Shown here piece by piece: positions 1 to 9,068 of a stretch of DNA of 37,068 nt (its first letter is position 1; each line of letters begins with the position of its first letter). The position numbers and the translations under genes are program-made. The notes beneath the pieces were generated by a model that worked only from the letters and a program-made list of their open reading frames with translations, was not told where the DNA came from and made no database searches. The stretch covers positions 1 through 37,068 of the forward strand of contig JAJDAL010000029.1 of assembly GCA_029261875.1 (NCBI GenBank), written 5' to 3'. Source of the DNA: Deltaproteobacteria bacterium. GTDB lineage: Bacteria; Myxococcota_A; UBA9160; JAJDAL01.

Positions 1-149
1 CGACCAGGTCGTGCGTACGAGCCTTGCGCGCGATCACCGTTGGACCGGAGGCGATTGCAAGCTCAGCGAATCCCGCAGCGACTAGCCGAAAAGTGACGCG
101 GCGAAGATTCGCTTGCGGCGTCGGGTGACCCACCAGGACACCCGCCTCT
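1..149 (-). other. Left edge: possible start of an unidentified gene
   Basis: On the minus strand a reading frame is open from a GTG at 131-133 to the window edge, 44 codons without a stop. An AGAGAGG stretch lies about 11 bases upstream of that GTG. The peptide (GHPTPQANLRRV... and ...ELAIASGPTVIARKA) has a plausible protein composition but matches no family I know. Forty-four open codons are weak evidence in GC-rich DNA, and GC at third positions is only moderate. It could equally be spacer after the 103-aa gene. A 6-bp inverted repeat (CGGGTG/CACCCG) near 125-143 has no T-run and is not called a terminator. Confidence 0.2.
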
Positions 150-461
150 CTAGGCTTCGATGCGACAGATCAACCACTGGTAGTAGACCGAGGACCCCGC
201 CGACGAGCCGCCGTTTCCGGTGGCGTAGATGAACTCCGGCGCCTCCGGCGCCGAGGCGATGATTTCCTTGAAGGCCTCGATCTTCCGTGCCGGGTCGTCG
301 CGGTTCAAGCCGTGAAACACGAGGTCGACCCGCGGACTCTTTTCGATCACGTTCAAAACGAGGGTGGCGAGGGTGAAGAGTTTCCCGATGCCTTCCACCG
401 CCTCGACCGCCAAGCGCGGCACTTTGACCTCGTCGAGTCCGAACTGATATTCAACGCGCAT
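150..461 (-). CDS. Hypothetical protein, 103 aa
   Basis: Small protein that I do not recognise. It has no signal peptide, membrane helix or obvious motif. The sequence is mixed hydrophobic and acidic in its first two thirds (VPRLAVEAVEGIGKLF, then VDLVFHGLNRDDPARK) and ends with a Gly/Ser-rich turn followed by YYQWLICRIEA. Support for it being real comes from an AGGGGGGAA ribosome-binding site 5 bases before the ATG and from its position 51 bases after the last transporter gene on the same strand. It may be the last gene of that operon or an independent cytoplasmic protein. No function is assigned. Confidence 0.55.
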   Translation of the reverse strand: MRVEYQFGLDEVKVPRLAVEAVEGIGKLFTLATLVLNVIEKSPRVDLVFHGLNRDDPARKIEAFKEIIASAPEAPEFIYATGNGGSSAGSSVYYQWLICRIEA

Positions 462-512
462 TTGAATTCCCCCCTGTTCCGATTGTGCGTTCGTTTGGCG
501 TGACGTGGCTCG

Positions 513-1487
513 TCAAACCGAATCCTCGAGAAAACAGCGACTCATTGCGTCGCCCTTGAATTTCGGCGCGGGTTCTTCGCGCGAACAGCGGTCCATCACT
601 TTGGGACACCGCGTGTGAAAACGACAACCGGCTGGCGGATTCGAAGGCGACGGTACGTCTCCGCGAACCTGCGCGACCACTCCCCGACGCGCCGGGTCGA
701 CGGAAGGTACCGCGGCGAGCAACCCCTGTGTATAGGGATGGCGCGGATGGTTGAAGATCTGCTCGGTCTCACCCTCTTCGACGATCTGCCCCAGGTACAT
801 TACCGCCACCCGCGACGCGAGGTAGCGCACGACCCCCAGGTCGTGGGTGATGAAGAGGTACGTCAAGCCCATCTCTTCCTGAAGATCCCTCAACAGGTTG
901 AGGATCTGCGCCTGGATCGACACGTCGAGGGCGGAAGTGGCTTCGTCGCAGATGATCAAGCGCGGCTCGACCGCCAATGCGCGGGCGATACAAATCCGCT
1001 GCCGCTGCCCCCCGGAAAATTCATGGGGGTAGCGGTGCATCTGATCCGGGTCGAGCTGAACGCGCCGCAGTAGGGCTGCAACCCGCTCGGTTCGTTCCTT
1101 CGCATTCGCTCCGATCCCGAAGGCGTGCATGCCCTCGGCCACGATGTCCCGCACCCGCATGCGCGGATCGAGAGAAGCCATCGGGTCCTGGAACACGATC
1201 TGAATGTGCCGCCGATAGGGTTGCAGTGCCCGCTGGCCGAGTGCCGCCAGGTCCACACCGTCGAACCGGATTTCCCCGGCTAACGGTTCGACGAGTCGCA
1301 GCAACGTGCGCCCCACGGTCGACTTGCCACAGCCCGACTCGCCGACCAGTGCGAGTGTGCTGCCGGTGGGAATCGCCAGGTCGACGCCATCCACCGCGCG
1401 GACGTGCCCCGTCACCTTTTGCAGTACACCCGATCGAATCGGAAACCAGGTCTTGAGCCCGGACACGCGCAGCAACGCTTCGCTCAC
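513..1487 (-). CDS. Peptide ABC transporter ATP-binding protein (OppF/DppF type)
   Basis: One of two cytoplasmic ATPases that power uptake by the peptide/nickel (Opp/Dpp/Yej) family transporter encoded here; 324 aa. Walker A is GESGCGKS at residues 49-56, the ABC signature is FSGGQRQR and Walker B is [12 protein letters not shown]. The C-terminal oligopeptide-transporter extension carries a cysteine cluster ([14 protein letters not shown]), as is usual in this family. The reading frame stays open upstream to 2327, but the protein clearly begins at GTG 1487: homology starts at residue 3, and this GTG overlaps the stop of the preceding ATPase gene as GTGA. No key residue is missing. Substrate is inferred from family only: short peptides or similar amphipathic molecules. 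Confidence 0.93.
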   Translation of the reverse strand: MSEALLRVSGLKTWFPIRSGVLQKVTGHVRAVDGVDLAIPTGSTLALVGESGCGKSTVGRTLLRLVEPLAGEIRFDGVDLAALGQRALQPYRRHIQIVFQDPMASLDPRMRVRDIVAEGMHAFGIGANAKERTERVAALLRRVQLDPDQMHRYPHEFSGGQRQRICIARALAVEPRLIICDEATSALDVSIQAQILNLLRDLQEEMGLTYLFITHDLGVVRYLASRVAVMYLGQIVEEGETEQIFNHPRHPYTQGLLAAVPSVDPARRGVVAQVRGDVPSPSNPPAGCRFHTRCPKVMDRCSREEPAPKFKGDAMSRCFLEDSV

Positions 1488-2458
1488 GACGCACTCTCGG
1501 GAATCGCAAAACAGCGCGCGCTGTGGGTGGAGGAGAAGTTGCGCGCGTCGGGCAGCTCGGACTCGCAACGCGGCAACACCTCGGAGCAACGCGTGCAGAA
1601 GCGGCAACCCGCGGGCCAATCCCGGGGCGGGGGAACGACACCGGCGATTTCTTCCAAACGTTGCCCGCGTCGGGCCAGGGAGGGAATCGATCGCAACAGT
1701 CCGCGCGTATAGGGGTGTCGCGCATGGGTGAGGATTTCTTCGCGGGTGCCCTCTTCCACGATGCGCCCGGCGTACATGACCGCGATGCGGTCGGCGAGTT
1801 CGTTGACTACGCCCAAGTCGTGGGTGATGAGCAGAATCGCGGTGTCGAATTCGCGCTGAAGTTCGCGCAGGAGTTCGAGGATCTGCGCCTGGATCGTGAC
1901 ATCCAGGGCGGTCGTGGGTTCGTCGGCGATCAGGAGTTTCGGGTGCAGGGCCAGCGCCATGGCGATCATCACGCGCTGCTTGAGTCCGCCGGACATTTCG
2001 TGGGGAAAGGAATCGAAGCGCACGTCGGGGTCGGGAATCCGCACGCGATCGAACAGCTCGATGCTGCGCCGCCGCGCGTCTCCCGCGCTCGTGCGTTCGT
2101 GCAACCGAATCGCTTCGGCGACCTGGGACCCGACGGTCTGCACCGGATTCAAACTGGTCATGGGCTCCTGGAAGATCATCGCCGCCTCGCGACCGCGCAC
2201 GCGACGCATGTCGCCCACCGATAATTCCAGGAGATTTCGCCCATTCAGCGAGATCGTGCCGCGATCGATGTGGCCGGGCTTCGGAATCAAGCGCAGCGTC
2301 GACAAGGCGGTCACGGATTTTCCGCAACCGGATTCTCCGACCAGCGCGAGCACTTCCCCGGCCGCCACTTGGAACGAAACGCCGTCCACCACCGCGACCC
2401 GGCGGCTTCCCACGGGAAAACTCGTTTCGAGGCCATCGACGCTGAGTACTGCGGTCAT
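1484..2458 (-). CDS. Peptide ABC transporter ATP-binding protein (OppD/DppD type)
   Basis: Partner ATPase of the same transporter, 324 aa. It has Walker A GESGCGKS, signature MSGGLKQR, Walker [13 protein letters not shown], and a C-terminal cysteine-rich segment C-x2-C-x2-C-x6-C ([14 protein letters not shown]), the place where DppD-type ATPases carry an extra metal or Fe-S site. The LKQR form of the signature is normal for the D subunit. Start ATG 2458 overlaps the stop of the permease gene (ATGA), and the stop overlaps the next ATPase (GTGA). The frame is open further upstream to 2875, but that part is only the permease gene read in another frame. Confidence 0.93.
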   Translation of the reverse strand: MTAVLSVDGLETSFPVGSRRVAVVDGVSFQVAAGEVLALVGESGCGKSVTALSTLRLIPKPGHIDRGTISLNGRNLLELSVGDMRRVRGREAAMIFQEPMTSLNPVQTVGSQVAEAIRLHERTSAGDARRRSIELFDRVRIPDPDVRFDSFPHEMSGGLKQRVMIAMALALHPKLLIADEPTTALDVTIQAQILELLRELQREFDTAILLITHDLGVVNELADRIAVMYAGRIVEEGTREEILTHARHPYTRGLLRSIPSLARRGQRLEEIAGVVPPPRDWPAGCRFCTRCSEVLPRCESELPDARNFSSTHSARCFAIPESAS

Positions 2459-3486
2459 ACGTCTTCTCGGACCGTACGGGGATCCAAGACGTCGCGAACC
2501 GCGTCCCCCACGAAATTGACCGCGAGAATCAAACAAAAAAGCGCCCCGGAAGCCGCCAACAGATTCCACCAGACGATGGGGTCGCGCGAAAGTTCGTCCC
2601 GGGCCTGGTCGATCATCTGCCCCCAGCTTCCGTCGATCCCGATCCCCAGGTACGAGAGAATGGCCTCGGAGAGCACCAGTCCCGAAAACAGCAATACGAA
2701 GGTGATGACCACCAGGTGGGTCACGTTCGGAAGGATGTGGCGCACGAGGATTCGCGCGTTGGATACCCCGAGCGCACGCGCGGCCTGCACATAGTCGAGC
2801 TCCCGGAGCTTCAACGTCTCGCCGCGCACGACTCGGCAAAACCCGACCCAGCTCGTCACCCCCATGGCGAAGCACACCTGAACCGGCCCCCGCCCGAGCA
2901 CCATCACCAAGGCGATCAGCAACAAGAGGCTGGGGATCGAGTTGAGGGTGGACATGATGAAGAAGATCACATCGTCGGAGCGGCCGCCGAAATAGCCGGC
3001 GGAGATCCCGAACACCAGCGCCAACGGAATGACGATCAGGCTCGTGAGCCCTCCGATCAAGAGTGCGATTCGGACGCCCTTCAACGTGAGGTGCAACACG
3101 TCGCGGCCGAGGATGTCGGTCCCCAGGAGATGCGAACCCGGATACCGCAGCGACGCTCCACCGTAAAATTCCGCATCCGCCAACGGTGCCGAATAGCTTC
3201 GTTCCTTGAAATCCGCGGGGAAGAAACGGTCGACGACCGTACGCGGCTGCGTCTCACTCAGGGTGCCCCCCGAGGCGCCATCCTTCGCGCCATCCACCCA
3301 CGCCACGGAATCGAGCAGGCCGATCGCGATGAACAACAGCACCACTCCCAACGCGATCGGTCGACGGCGAGCGATCGTTCGCCCGGCTTCGCGCCACAGA
3401 TCGCTCCGGCGGGCCGTCGCCAGGGCAAAGCCGGCCGATACCACGAGGGCAAGCGCTACGAGATTCGAGAAAATGTAGCCTTCCAC
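2455..3486 (-). CDS. Peptide ABC transporter permease (OppC/YejE type)
   Basis: Second inner-membrane channel subunit, 343 aa. A first helix (residues about 5-25) is followed by a basic segment, another helix near 45-62, then a periplasmic insert with Tyr/Phe-rich stretches (VDRFFPADFKERSY, EFYGGASLRYPG). After this come the BPD_transp_1 membrane helices and the EAA coupling loop (ETLKLRELDYVQAARALG). The long N-terminal insert and overall length resemble YejE rather than short OppC proteins. The GTG start lies 4 bases after the stop of the preceding permease gene, and the stop overlaps the start of the D-type ATPase, so the five transporter genes form one unit. Confidence 0.9.
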   Translation of the reverse strand: MEGYIFSNLVALALVVSAGFALATARRSDLWREAGRTIARRRPIALGVVLLFIAIGLLDSVAWVDGAKDGASGGTLSETQPRTVVDRFFPADFKERSYSAPLADAEFYGGASLRYPGSHLLGTDILGRDVLHLTLKGVRIALLIGGLTSLIVIPLALVFGISAGYFGGRSDDVIFFIMSTLNSIPSLLLLIALVMVLGRGPVQVCFAMGVTSWVGFCRVVRGETLKLRELDYVQAARALGVSNARILVRHILPNVTHLVVITFVLLFSGLVLSEAILSYLGIGIDGSWGQMIDQARDELSRDPIVWWNLLAASGALFCLILAVNFVGDAVRDVLDPRTVREDV

Positions 3487-3490
3487 AGCG

Positions 3491-4432
3491 CTACTCGAGA
3501 CGCACGCGCGGATCGACCAGCGTGTAGCTCACGTCCGTGGCGATCTGAGCGAAGATGAAGAGCAGCGAACCGATGAAGACCATCACCCGCAGGGTCGCGA
3601 AGTCGTTGCCCTGAATTGCGTCCACCATCAGGGATCCCAATCCGGGAATCCCGAAGAAGGATTCGAGCAAGAGCGATCCCGTAAACAGAAACGGAATCGC
3701 GACCACGACCCGGGTCAAGATCGGAATCATCGCGTTGCGGAGCACGTGGCGCGCCATGATGCGCCCATCTCCACACCCTTTGGCCCGCGCGGTTCGCACA
3801 TAGTCCCGACTCGTCTCTTCGATGAAGACCGTGCGGTAGAAGCGCAAGGATCCTCCGAGCCCCTCGGCCGTCGCGATCAGAATCGGCAGCGCGAGAAAGC
3901 GCAAGATCAAATCCGGCGATGGATCGAAGCCCGAGATCGGGAACCAACGCAACAACTTTCCGATCAAGAACTGGCCACCAATGATGTAGAGCAGCACCGA
4001 CACGCTCATCCCGAGGACCGCCAACACCACACCCGCCGTATCGATGTAGGTCCCGCGAAAATACGCCACGAACAGCGAAAGGCCGATCCCCAGCACCAGT
4101 CCCAGGACGAACAACGGCAAGGTGAGGGACAGACTCGGCCCGGCGCCTTCGCGCAAACGATCGATGATCGGCGTGTCGTCCGCGTCGCTGCGCCCGAAAT
4201 CGAACGTCAGCATGCGGCGATAGTGATCGACGAGCAATTCGTCCAACGGCCGGTTGTAGCCGTGATTTTCGATCCATTGATCGATCACTTCCTGGGGCGC
4301 CTTCTCACCGACGGCGCGCAGCGCAATTTCCTGGGGTGAGGCGTAGAGGAAAAACAGCGCGAACAGAATCGCGAGCACGCCCATCACGACGACCGCTCCG
4401 TAGGCGCTGCGACGCACGATGTAGGCGAACAT
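3491..4432 (-). CDS. Peptide ABC transporter permease (OppB/YejB type)
   Basis: First inner-membrane channel subunit, 313 aa. It starts with the family's N-terminal helix (MFAYIVRRSAYGAVVVMGV), followed by the periplasmic region with NRPLDELLVDHYRRM, five further hydrophobic segments and the EAA loop (SRDYVRTARAKGCGDGR) that contacts the ATPases. Length and domain order fit OppB/DppB/YejB. Its ATG directly abuts the TAG of the solute-binding protein gene (TAGATG, no gap), which implies coupled translation. It pairs with the OppC/YejE-like permease encoded immediately downstream. Confidence 0.92.
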   Translation of the reverse strand: MFAYIVRRSAYGAVVVMGVLAILFALFFLYASPQEIALRAVGEKAPQEVIDQWIENHGYNRPLDELLVDHYRRMLTFDFGRSDADDTPIIDRLREGAGPSLSLTLPLFVLGLVLGIGLSLFVAYFRGTYIDTAGVVLAVLGMSVSVLLYIIGGQFLIGKLLRWFPISGFDPSPDLILRFLALPILIATAEGLGGSLRFYRTVFIEETSRDYVRTARAKGCGDGRIMARHVLRNAMIPILTRVVVAIPFLFTGSLLLESFFGIPGLGSLMVDAIQGNDFATLRVMVFIGSLLFIFAQIATDVSYTLVDPRVRLE

Positions 4433-6445
4433 CTACTGGCGCTCCCGGAAGAAGGTCACGACGCCGGGGACCGCGATGGCGAGCGCGATGGCGGCGAGCG
4501 CGTAGGCGGGCCAGACCACCGGGCGATTCCATTCGCTTCGCAACTCGGCGCGCAGCACTTGGTCGATGTCCTCGTACTTGGCCGCCGGCAGACTCAGTCC
4601 CGCCGGCTTCACGTTCTTCATCCAACCGTGATACAGGGCAAAGTTCTCGCTGTGGGTGAGTTCGATCCAGGGCCGCTCGCGTTCCAGGATGCTCCGCATG
4701 GCGCGAATCCGTTCCGCACGAGCGGGGCCGTTGGGCATGTCCTTCATCTCGAGGAACAGCGCGTTGTAGCGCGGATCGTCGAAATTCGCGGAATTCACGC
4801 CGCCGCCTTCGCGCGCCATGGGGCCCCACAGCAAGAAGAGAAAATTTTCCGGGTCCGGGTAGTCGGCGATCCAACCCCACATGAAGACCTGATAGGCCCC
4901 TTCCCGCATCTTCTCGCGGAACTTGTTGTAGTTCGTCGCCACGATCTCGACGTCGATCCCCAGCTGGTTCCAGGCGTTCACGAAATAGAGATATCGCACC
5001 CGGCCGCGCGCGGACGTGTCTCCGAGATCGAAACTCAGGTGCAGGGGCTTTCCGGTCGCGGGATCCACACCGCCCGGGTAACCCGCCTCCGCGAGCAAGC
5101 TCTTGGCGCGCTCGACGTCGGTCACGCGAAAGGGGTTGCGGTATTCGGGGTCGTAACCGTAGATCCCCGGCGGCAACGGGGATTGGGCCGCGACACCGCG
5201 TCCGTTGTTGAAGATCCGCGTATATTCTTCGACATCGATCACCGAACTCATGGCCTGGCGAAGTTTGCGACCGCGCTCCCCGGCGACGGCGCCCACGACC
5301 GGATCCCGCATGTTGAATCCGATGTACGAGATCGTGGGATCGACGGATTTCTCGAGCAGCATGCCCCGCTTCGCCATGTCGGGCGATAGACCGCCCTCGA
5401 GGACCACCTTGTCGAAGCTCTCCTGGATGATGCCGGACGCGTCGTAATAACCCTGAATGAACTTGTTGAAGGCGGGAATGGTTTCCTTTTCGAGGCGGAA
5501 CTCGATGCGGTCGAGAAAAGGCAGCGGCTTGCCCACCAGATCGGCGTCGAGTCGACCGCGCTCGACATCTTCCGCTTCCCCTTCACTGGGATAAACGGTT
5601 CCCGGTGCACGCCATTGCGGATGGAGGGCGCCGTACCAATTCGGGTTGCGGGTCAGCACGATCAAACTGCGGCGCCGATACTCAGCGATCTGGAACGGCC
5701 CCACGCTGATGGGATGGTCTTTGAAAAAATCGCGGCCCTCCTGGCCGTCGTAATACGCGATGGCCTCCCAGGGTACGGGCGTCGTGAACGGCATCGCGAA
5801 CCAGTAGAGGATCTGCGGGTAGCGTTCGCTGAGGATGATCTCGAGTTCGTGGGCACTCGGGGTTCGAACGCCCGAAATACCGCCGATCGCCGCATATTGT
5901 CGATCGATTCGCTGGGCCGCGAAGTCGGGATCGCTCTCGCGACGCTGCTTGAGTTGCTCGGAGAACGCACGAAAGCCGTCGATCTTGGCGAAGGTCGCGA
6001 ACACGGGACTCGCCACGTCGGGATCCGCAATGCGCGAAAGCTCGAAGGCAATGTCCGATGCCAGGATCTCGCGTGTGGTGCGCCCTGCTTCGCCCAGGGC
6101 GAAGGCGGGATCGTCTTGGAAGCGCATCCCCGGACGCAACCGGAAAGTGTACGCCACGCGGCCGTCCGACAGCGTGCGGGGCTCGGGTACCGCTTCCGCG
6201 AGGGCGGGCATCAGCGTGTAGGGACGCTTCAAGTAGTGGTACTCGAGCAGCGTTTCGTAGACGTTGGCCGTGATCTTGTGTTCGAGGGACGTGTAGCTGA
6301 CGGCGGGGTCGAGGGTTTTGAGCGGGGCCGGTAGCGCGCGGTAGCGAACCTTTTCTGTCTCGTCCGCGTCCGGATAGGGATTGTTCGTGCACGCAGTCAG
6401 TGCCGCGCAGATCGCGGCGACGGCCGCGACCCCTAGTCCCTTCAC
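4433..6445 (-). CDS. Peptide ABC transporter solute-binding lipoprotein with C-terminal membrane helix
   Basis: SBP_bac_5 family binding protein of the downstream transporter, 670 aa. The N-terminus is a lipoprotein signal with lipobox LTAC (Cys 19), followed by the typical KTLDPAVSYTS start of the binding fold and family blocks such as YPQILYWFAMPF, IGFNMRDP and WGWIADYPDPENF. The last 40 residues contain a strong hydrophobic helix (WPAYALAAIALAIAVPGV) followed by FFRERQ. That would anchor the protein a second time in the inner membrane and is unusual for this family. It is longer than the usual 500-600 aa. The GTG start overlaps the stop of the LolB-like gene (GTGA). Confidence 0.92.
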   Translation of the reverse strand: MKGLGVAAVAAICAALTACTNNPYPDADETEKVRYRALPAPLKTLDPAVSYTSLEHKITANVYETLLEYHYLKRPYTLMPALAEAVPEPRTLSDGRVAYTFRLRPGMRFQDDPAFALGEAGRTTREILASDIAFELSRIADPDVASPVFATFAKIDGFRAFSEQLKQRRESDPDFAAQRIDRQYAAIGGISGVRTPSAHELEIILSERYPQILYWFAMPFTTPVPWEAIAYYDGQEGRDFFKDHPISVGPFQIAEYRRRSLIVLTRNPNWYGALHPQWRAPGTVYPSEGEAEDVERGRLDADLVGKPLPFLDRIEFRLEKETIPAFNKFIQGYYDASGIIQESFDKVVLEGGLSPDMAKRGMLLEKSVDPTISYIGFNMRDPVVGAVAGERGRKLRQAMSSVIDVEEYTRIFNNGRGVAAQSPLPPGIYGYDPEYRNPFRVTDVERAKSLLAEAGYPGGVDPATGKPLHLSFDLGDTSARGRVRYLYFVNAWNQLGIDVEIVATNYNKFREKMREGAYQVFMWGWIADYPDPENFLFLLWGPMAREGGGVNSANFDDPRYNALFLEMKDMPNGPARAERIRAMRSILERERPWIELTHSENFALYHGWMKNVKPAGLSLPAAKYEDIDQVLRAELRSEWNRPVVWPAYALAAIALAIAVPGVVTFFRERQ

Positions 6446-7227
6446 CCCGCTCCTCCAGGTTCTTCGGCGAATTCACCCTCGGGAATCCCGAGTTCGAAAA
6501 TCCCTTCGGGCAATTCCGGATTGAGTTCGACTTCGCCGAACGTGAGTTCCGCTTGGGTTTCCCATAGCGGAAAGTCGAGATCGATGGAATGGGCGAAAGA
6601 ACCCTGGGGGGTGTCCCGGTAGTGGTCGTAGCGAATGTGTACCCGGGTCTTCCCGATTCGGGAGCGATCTTCGACGCGGCGGAGATTTTCGTCGGCATCG
6701 AAGCCCAGGCGTTGGCGCACGGTGCCCAGGTCGTCGACCAGCTCGATCTCGACTTCGTCGTCGCGCGCGATCGCCGCGGACACATGCACGAAGGACGGGC
6801 GCTGGGGGGTCCCGAGCAAGAGACCCACGACTTGCTCGGGCTTGAGATCCACGCGCGCGACATCCCACAGGAGTTCCGGATAGACGGGACCTCGACGCCG
6901 CACGCGGTCCTGGGCTTGGAACAGGTCGTAGGTGCGCCCGTCGGTCACGAGCACCGCCAGGGTTTGATTGAAGAATCCCATGACCTCGACACGGAGGTTG
7001 GCGGGACGCTGGGCAATCAGAATTTGTTTCGTTCGCGCGGAGCCCGCGGGACTATCGACCGCCATCCGGACGACCCCCCGCATGGCGGTACGCGATGCCG
7101 CGCGGTTCTCTAGCTGCTCGAGCAGGCGCGCGGGGCGCGGATCGTCCAATAGAAGCGGAATTCCGGGCGGTAGAGAGGCGCAGCCCGCAACGGCCAGCAG
7201 CACGAGCGCGAAAAATCCTCGCTTCAC
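6442..7227 (-). CDS. LolB-like / DUF4292-type outer-membrane lipoprotein
   Basis: Lipoprotein of 261 aa with signal peptide and lipobox AVAGC (Cys 16). The mature part reads as the open half-barrel fold shared by LolA, LolB and related lipid carriers: an amphipathic helix (RPARLLEQLENRAA), then strands RGVVRMAVDSP, ANLRVEVMGFFNQTLAVLV, YDLFQAQDRVRRRG and later IRYDHYRDT and FPLWETQAELTFGEVE. The fold call is from sequence style and order, not a diagnostic motif, so the LolB name is not used as a symbol. It sits between a TPR lipoprotein and the peptide transporter, with GTGA overlaps on both sides. This suggests a shared task in envelope or lipoprotein handling. Confidence 0.65.
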   Translation of the reverse strand: MKRGFFALVLLAVAGCASLPPGIPLLLDDPRPARLLEQLENRAASRTAMRGVVRMAVDSPAGSARTKQILIAQRPANLRVEVMGFFNQTLAVLVTDGRTYDLFQAQDRVRRRGPVYPELLWDVARVDLKPEQVVGLLLGTPQRPSFVHVSAAIARDDEVEIELVDDLGTVRQRLGFDADENLRRVEDRSRIGKTRVHIRYDHYRDTPQGSFAHSIDLDFPLWETQAELTFGEVELNPELPEGIFELGIPEGEFAEEPGGAG

Positions 7228-8969
7228 TGCACTCCGAGTTCGCGCTGAAGCTTCTCGTACTTCTCGCGCAAGCGGGGCTGCTCTTCCGGTCGAGGTTCCT
7301 GGTCGAGGGCCTCGCGATAACTATCGAGGGCGCGTTTCTTCTCTTCCAGCTTGAGATACACGTCGCCCAGATGTTCCGAGATCACGGGATCGCCCCCCGT
7401 GAGCTGGGCGGCCTTCTCGAGTTCGCGAACTGCGCTGTGCAACAAATCGTGGGCGTCCTGGAGCTCTCCCCGGTCGAGCAGGGGTTGGGCGCGCATGTAA
7501 TACACCCAGCCCAGACTATCGGTGATGTAACCGTCGTCGGGACGCAGGGCAAGCGCGCGCCGGATCATCTCTTCCGCGTGATCGAGATTCTCGCCACGCT
7601 CGGTCCAGGTGTATCCCACGTAGTTGAGCGCCGCGGCATTTTCCGGGTTGGCGTCCAGCGCCATGTGCATGTAGCGCAGGGATTCGTCGAATTGCTTGGC
7701 TTCGCCGTAGATCACACCGAGGTTGTAGAGCAGTTCGTCATCCCCGGGCGTTTCGCGCAGTAGACCGCTCAAGAACGCGATCGCGCCGTCGATATCGCCG
7801 GCTTTCGATTGCAAGCGCGCCGCGTAGAGTTCGAGCGCTCGCGTGGATTCCTTGTTCCGGGCGCGTTCGACCTCGACCAGGGCCTCTTGGAATTGACCGC
7901 GACTCTCGAGAATGGCGGCAATCTGGGTGCGCGCATCGCTGTAGCGCGAATGGGTTTCGGGAATCCGCTCGAAGGCGTCGCGCGCCAGATCGTCTTCATC
8001 CGAGCGAATCCGCGTCAGTCCCAGGAAATACGCGAACTCGTGCTCCGCGGGCTCGACCGCCAGCGCGCGCTCGAAATGCGGCGCCGCCGCCTTGTAGTTT
8101 TGCTCCTGGAACTCGAGCAACCCCAAGCGCACGGACGCCCGGGCATCGCCGGGGTGGTAGCGCTCGGCCTCCTCCAACGTCTCTTTGGCGGCGGCCACCT
8201 GGTTGAGCCGAATCTGACTATCCGCCAGCGAGAACAAGGTCGATTGATGATGGGGATAGTGATCGAGGATCTCGCGATACGCGGCGATCTCGCCTTCGTG
8301 GTCGCCGCGGTCGCGGCGACTGCGCGCGAGCTGGTTGTAGATGGTGAGATTCCCGGGGTGCAGGTCGAGGGCTTCGCGCAAGACGCGCTCGAGCTCGTCG
8401 TATTCTTCCTGGCGCTCGCGAACGGCGCCGACGGCCAGATACCCCCGCAATCCCCGGGGTTCCTGTTCCAGCACCCAGATCCCGAGCTTCAGTGCCTCGT
8501 CCATGCGGCCGGCTTCGTAATGGATGCTGTACAGACGCAGGGCGGCGTCGGTGTTCACCGGTAGTCCGGTTTCGGGATCTTCCAGAATCGCGAACACCCG
8601 CTCGGGCTCTTTGCGAATCCGGTAGAGGGTGGCGAGAAACAGCCGGGAATCGACGTCGTCGGGATCGAGTTCGTAGACGCGTTCGGCGTGCTCGAGGGAC
8701 TGGTCGAAATGACCCTGCTGGGCGGCCAGCTCCGCCACCCGCCGATGCAGATACGGCGCATCGGGGTCTTTCTCGACCGCGCGCAGATAGGCCTCCAGGG
8801 CTCCGGGAGCGTCGCCTTGGAGTTCCAGATCGCGGCCCACCAGGAAATCGAAATCCGCGGACGCGCCGGGTTGGATCGCCGTCATGGGCGCGGGTTCGCG
8901 ACCGAGCCCCGCACAGGCCCAGGTCGTAGCCGCTACTGAGATCAGCGCGACTTGGCGCAGCCATCTCAT
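7224..8969 (-). CDS. TPR-repeat lipoprotein
   Basis: Exported tetratricopeptide-repeat protein, 581 aa. The N-terminal signal (MRWLRQVALISVAATTWAC) ends in a likely lipid-anchored Cys, though the -3 residue (Thr) is atypical. From about residue 40 to the end, 34-residue TPR units follow one another (e.g. GDAPGALEAYLRAVEKDPDA, GHFDQSLEHAERVYELDPDD, KQFDESLRYMHMALDANPEN). Start 8969 is preferred over an in-frame ATG at 9023 because a GGAGGGGAG ribosome-binding site precedes it and the signal peptide begins there. TPR proteins scaffold complexes; a role beside the LolB-like protein, coupled by GTGA, is inferred. It is probably the first gene of the transporter operon. Confidence 0.85.
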   Translation of the reverse strand: MRWLRQVALISVAATTWACAGLGREPAPMTAIQPGASADFDFLVGRDLELQGDAPGALEAYLRAVEKDPDAPYLHRRVAELAAQQGHFDQSLEHAERVYELDPDDVDSRLFLATLYRIRKEPERVFAILEDPETGLPVNTDAALRLYSIHYEAGRMDEALKLGIWVLEQEPRGLRGYLAVGAVRERQEEYDELERVLREALDLHPGNLTIYNQLARSRRDRGDHEGEIAAYREILDHYPHHQSTLFSLADSQIRLNQVAAAKETLEEAERYHPGDARASVRLGLLEFQEQNYKAAAPHFERALAVEPAEHEFAYFLGLTRIRSDEDDLARDAFERIPETHSRYSDARTQIAAILESRGQFQEALVEVERARNKESTRALELYAARLQSKAGDIDGAIAFLSGLLRETPGDDELLYNLGVIYGEAKQFDESLRYMHMALDANPENAAALNYVGYTWTERGENLDHAEEMIRRALALRPDDGYITDSLGWVYYMRAQPLLDRGELQDAHDLLHSAVRELEKAAQLTGGDPVISEHLGDVYLKLEEKKRALDSYREALDQEPRPEEQPRLREKYEKLQRELGVQ

Positions 8970-9068
8970 GGAATCGCGCTCCCCTCCGACGTCGCGATGC
9001 TGGTTTGTCCCCTCACCCCTCATCGGCCGTTCGCTCTCGAATCCGGAGGACTTCTGGGGTGAAGCCGT

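Noticed and set aside
1488..2327. Upstream continuation of the F-type ATPase frame to 2327, which would give a 604-aa fused protein
   Set aside because: The extra 280 residues are Arg-rich and are the D-type ATPase gene read in another frame. The real protein begins at GTG 1487, where homology and the GTGA overlap coincide.
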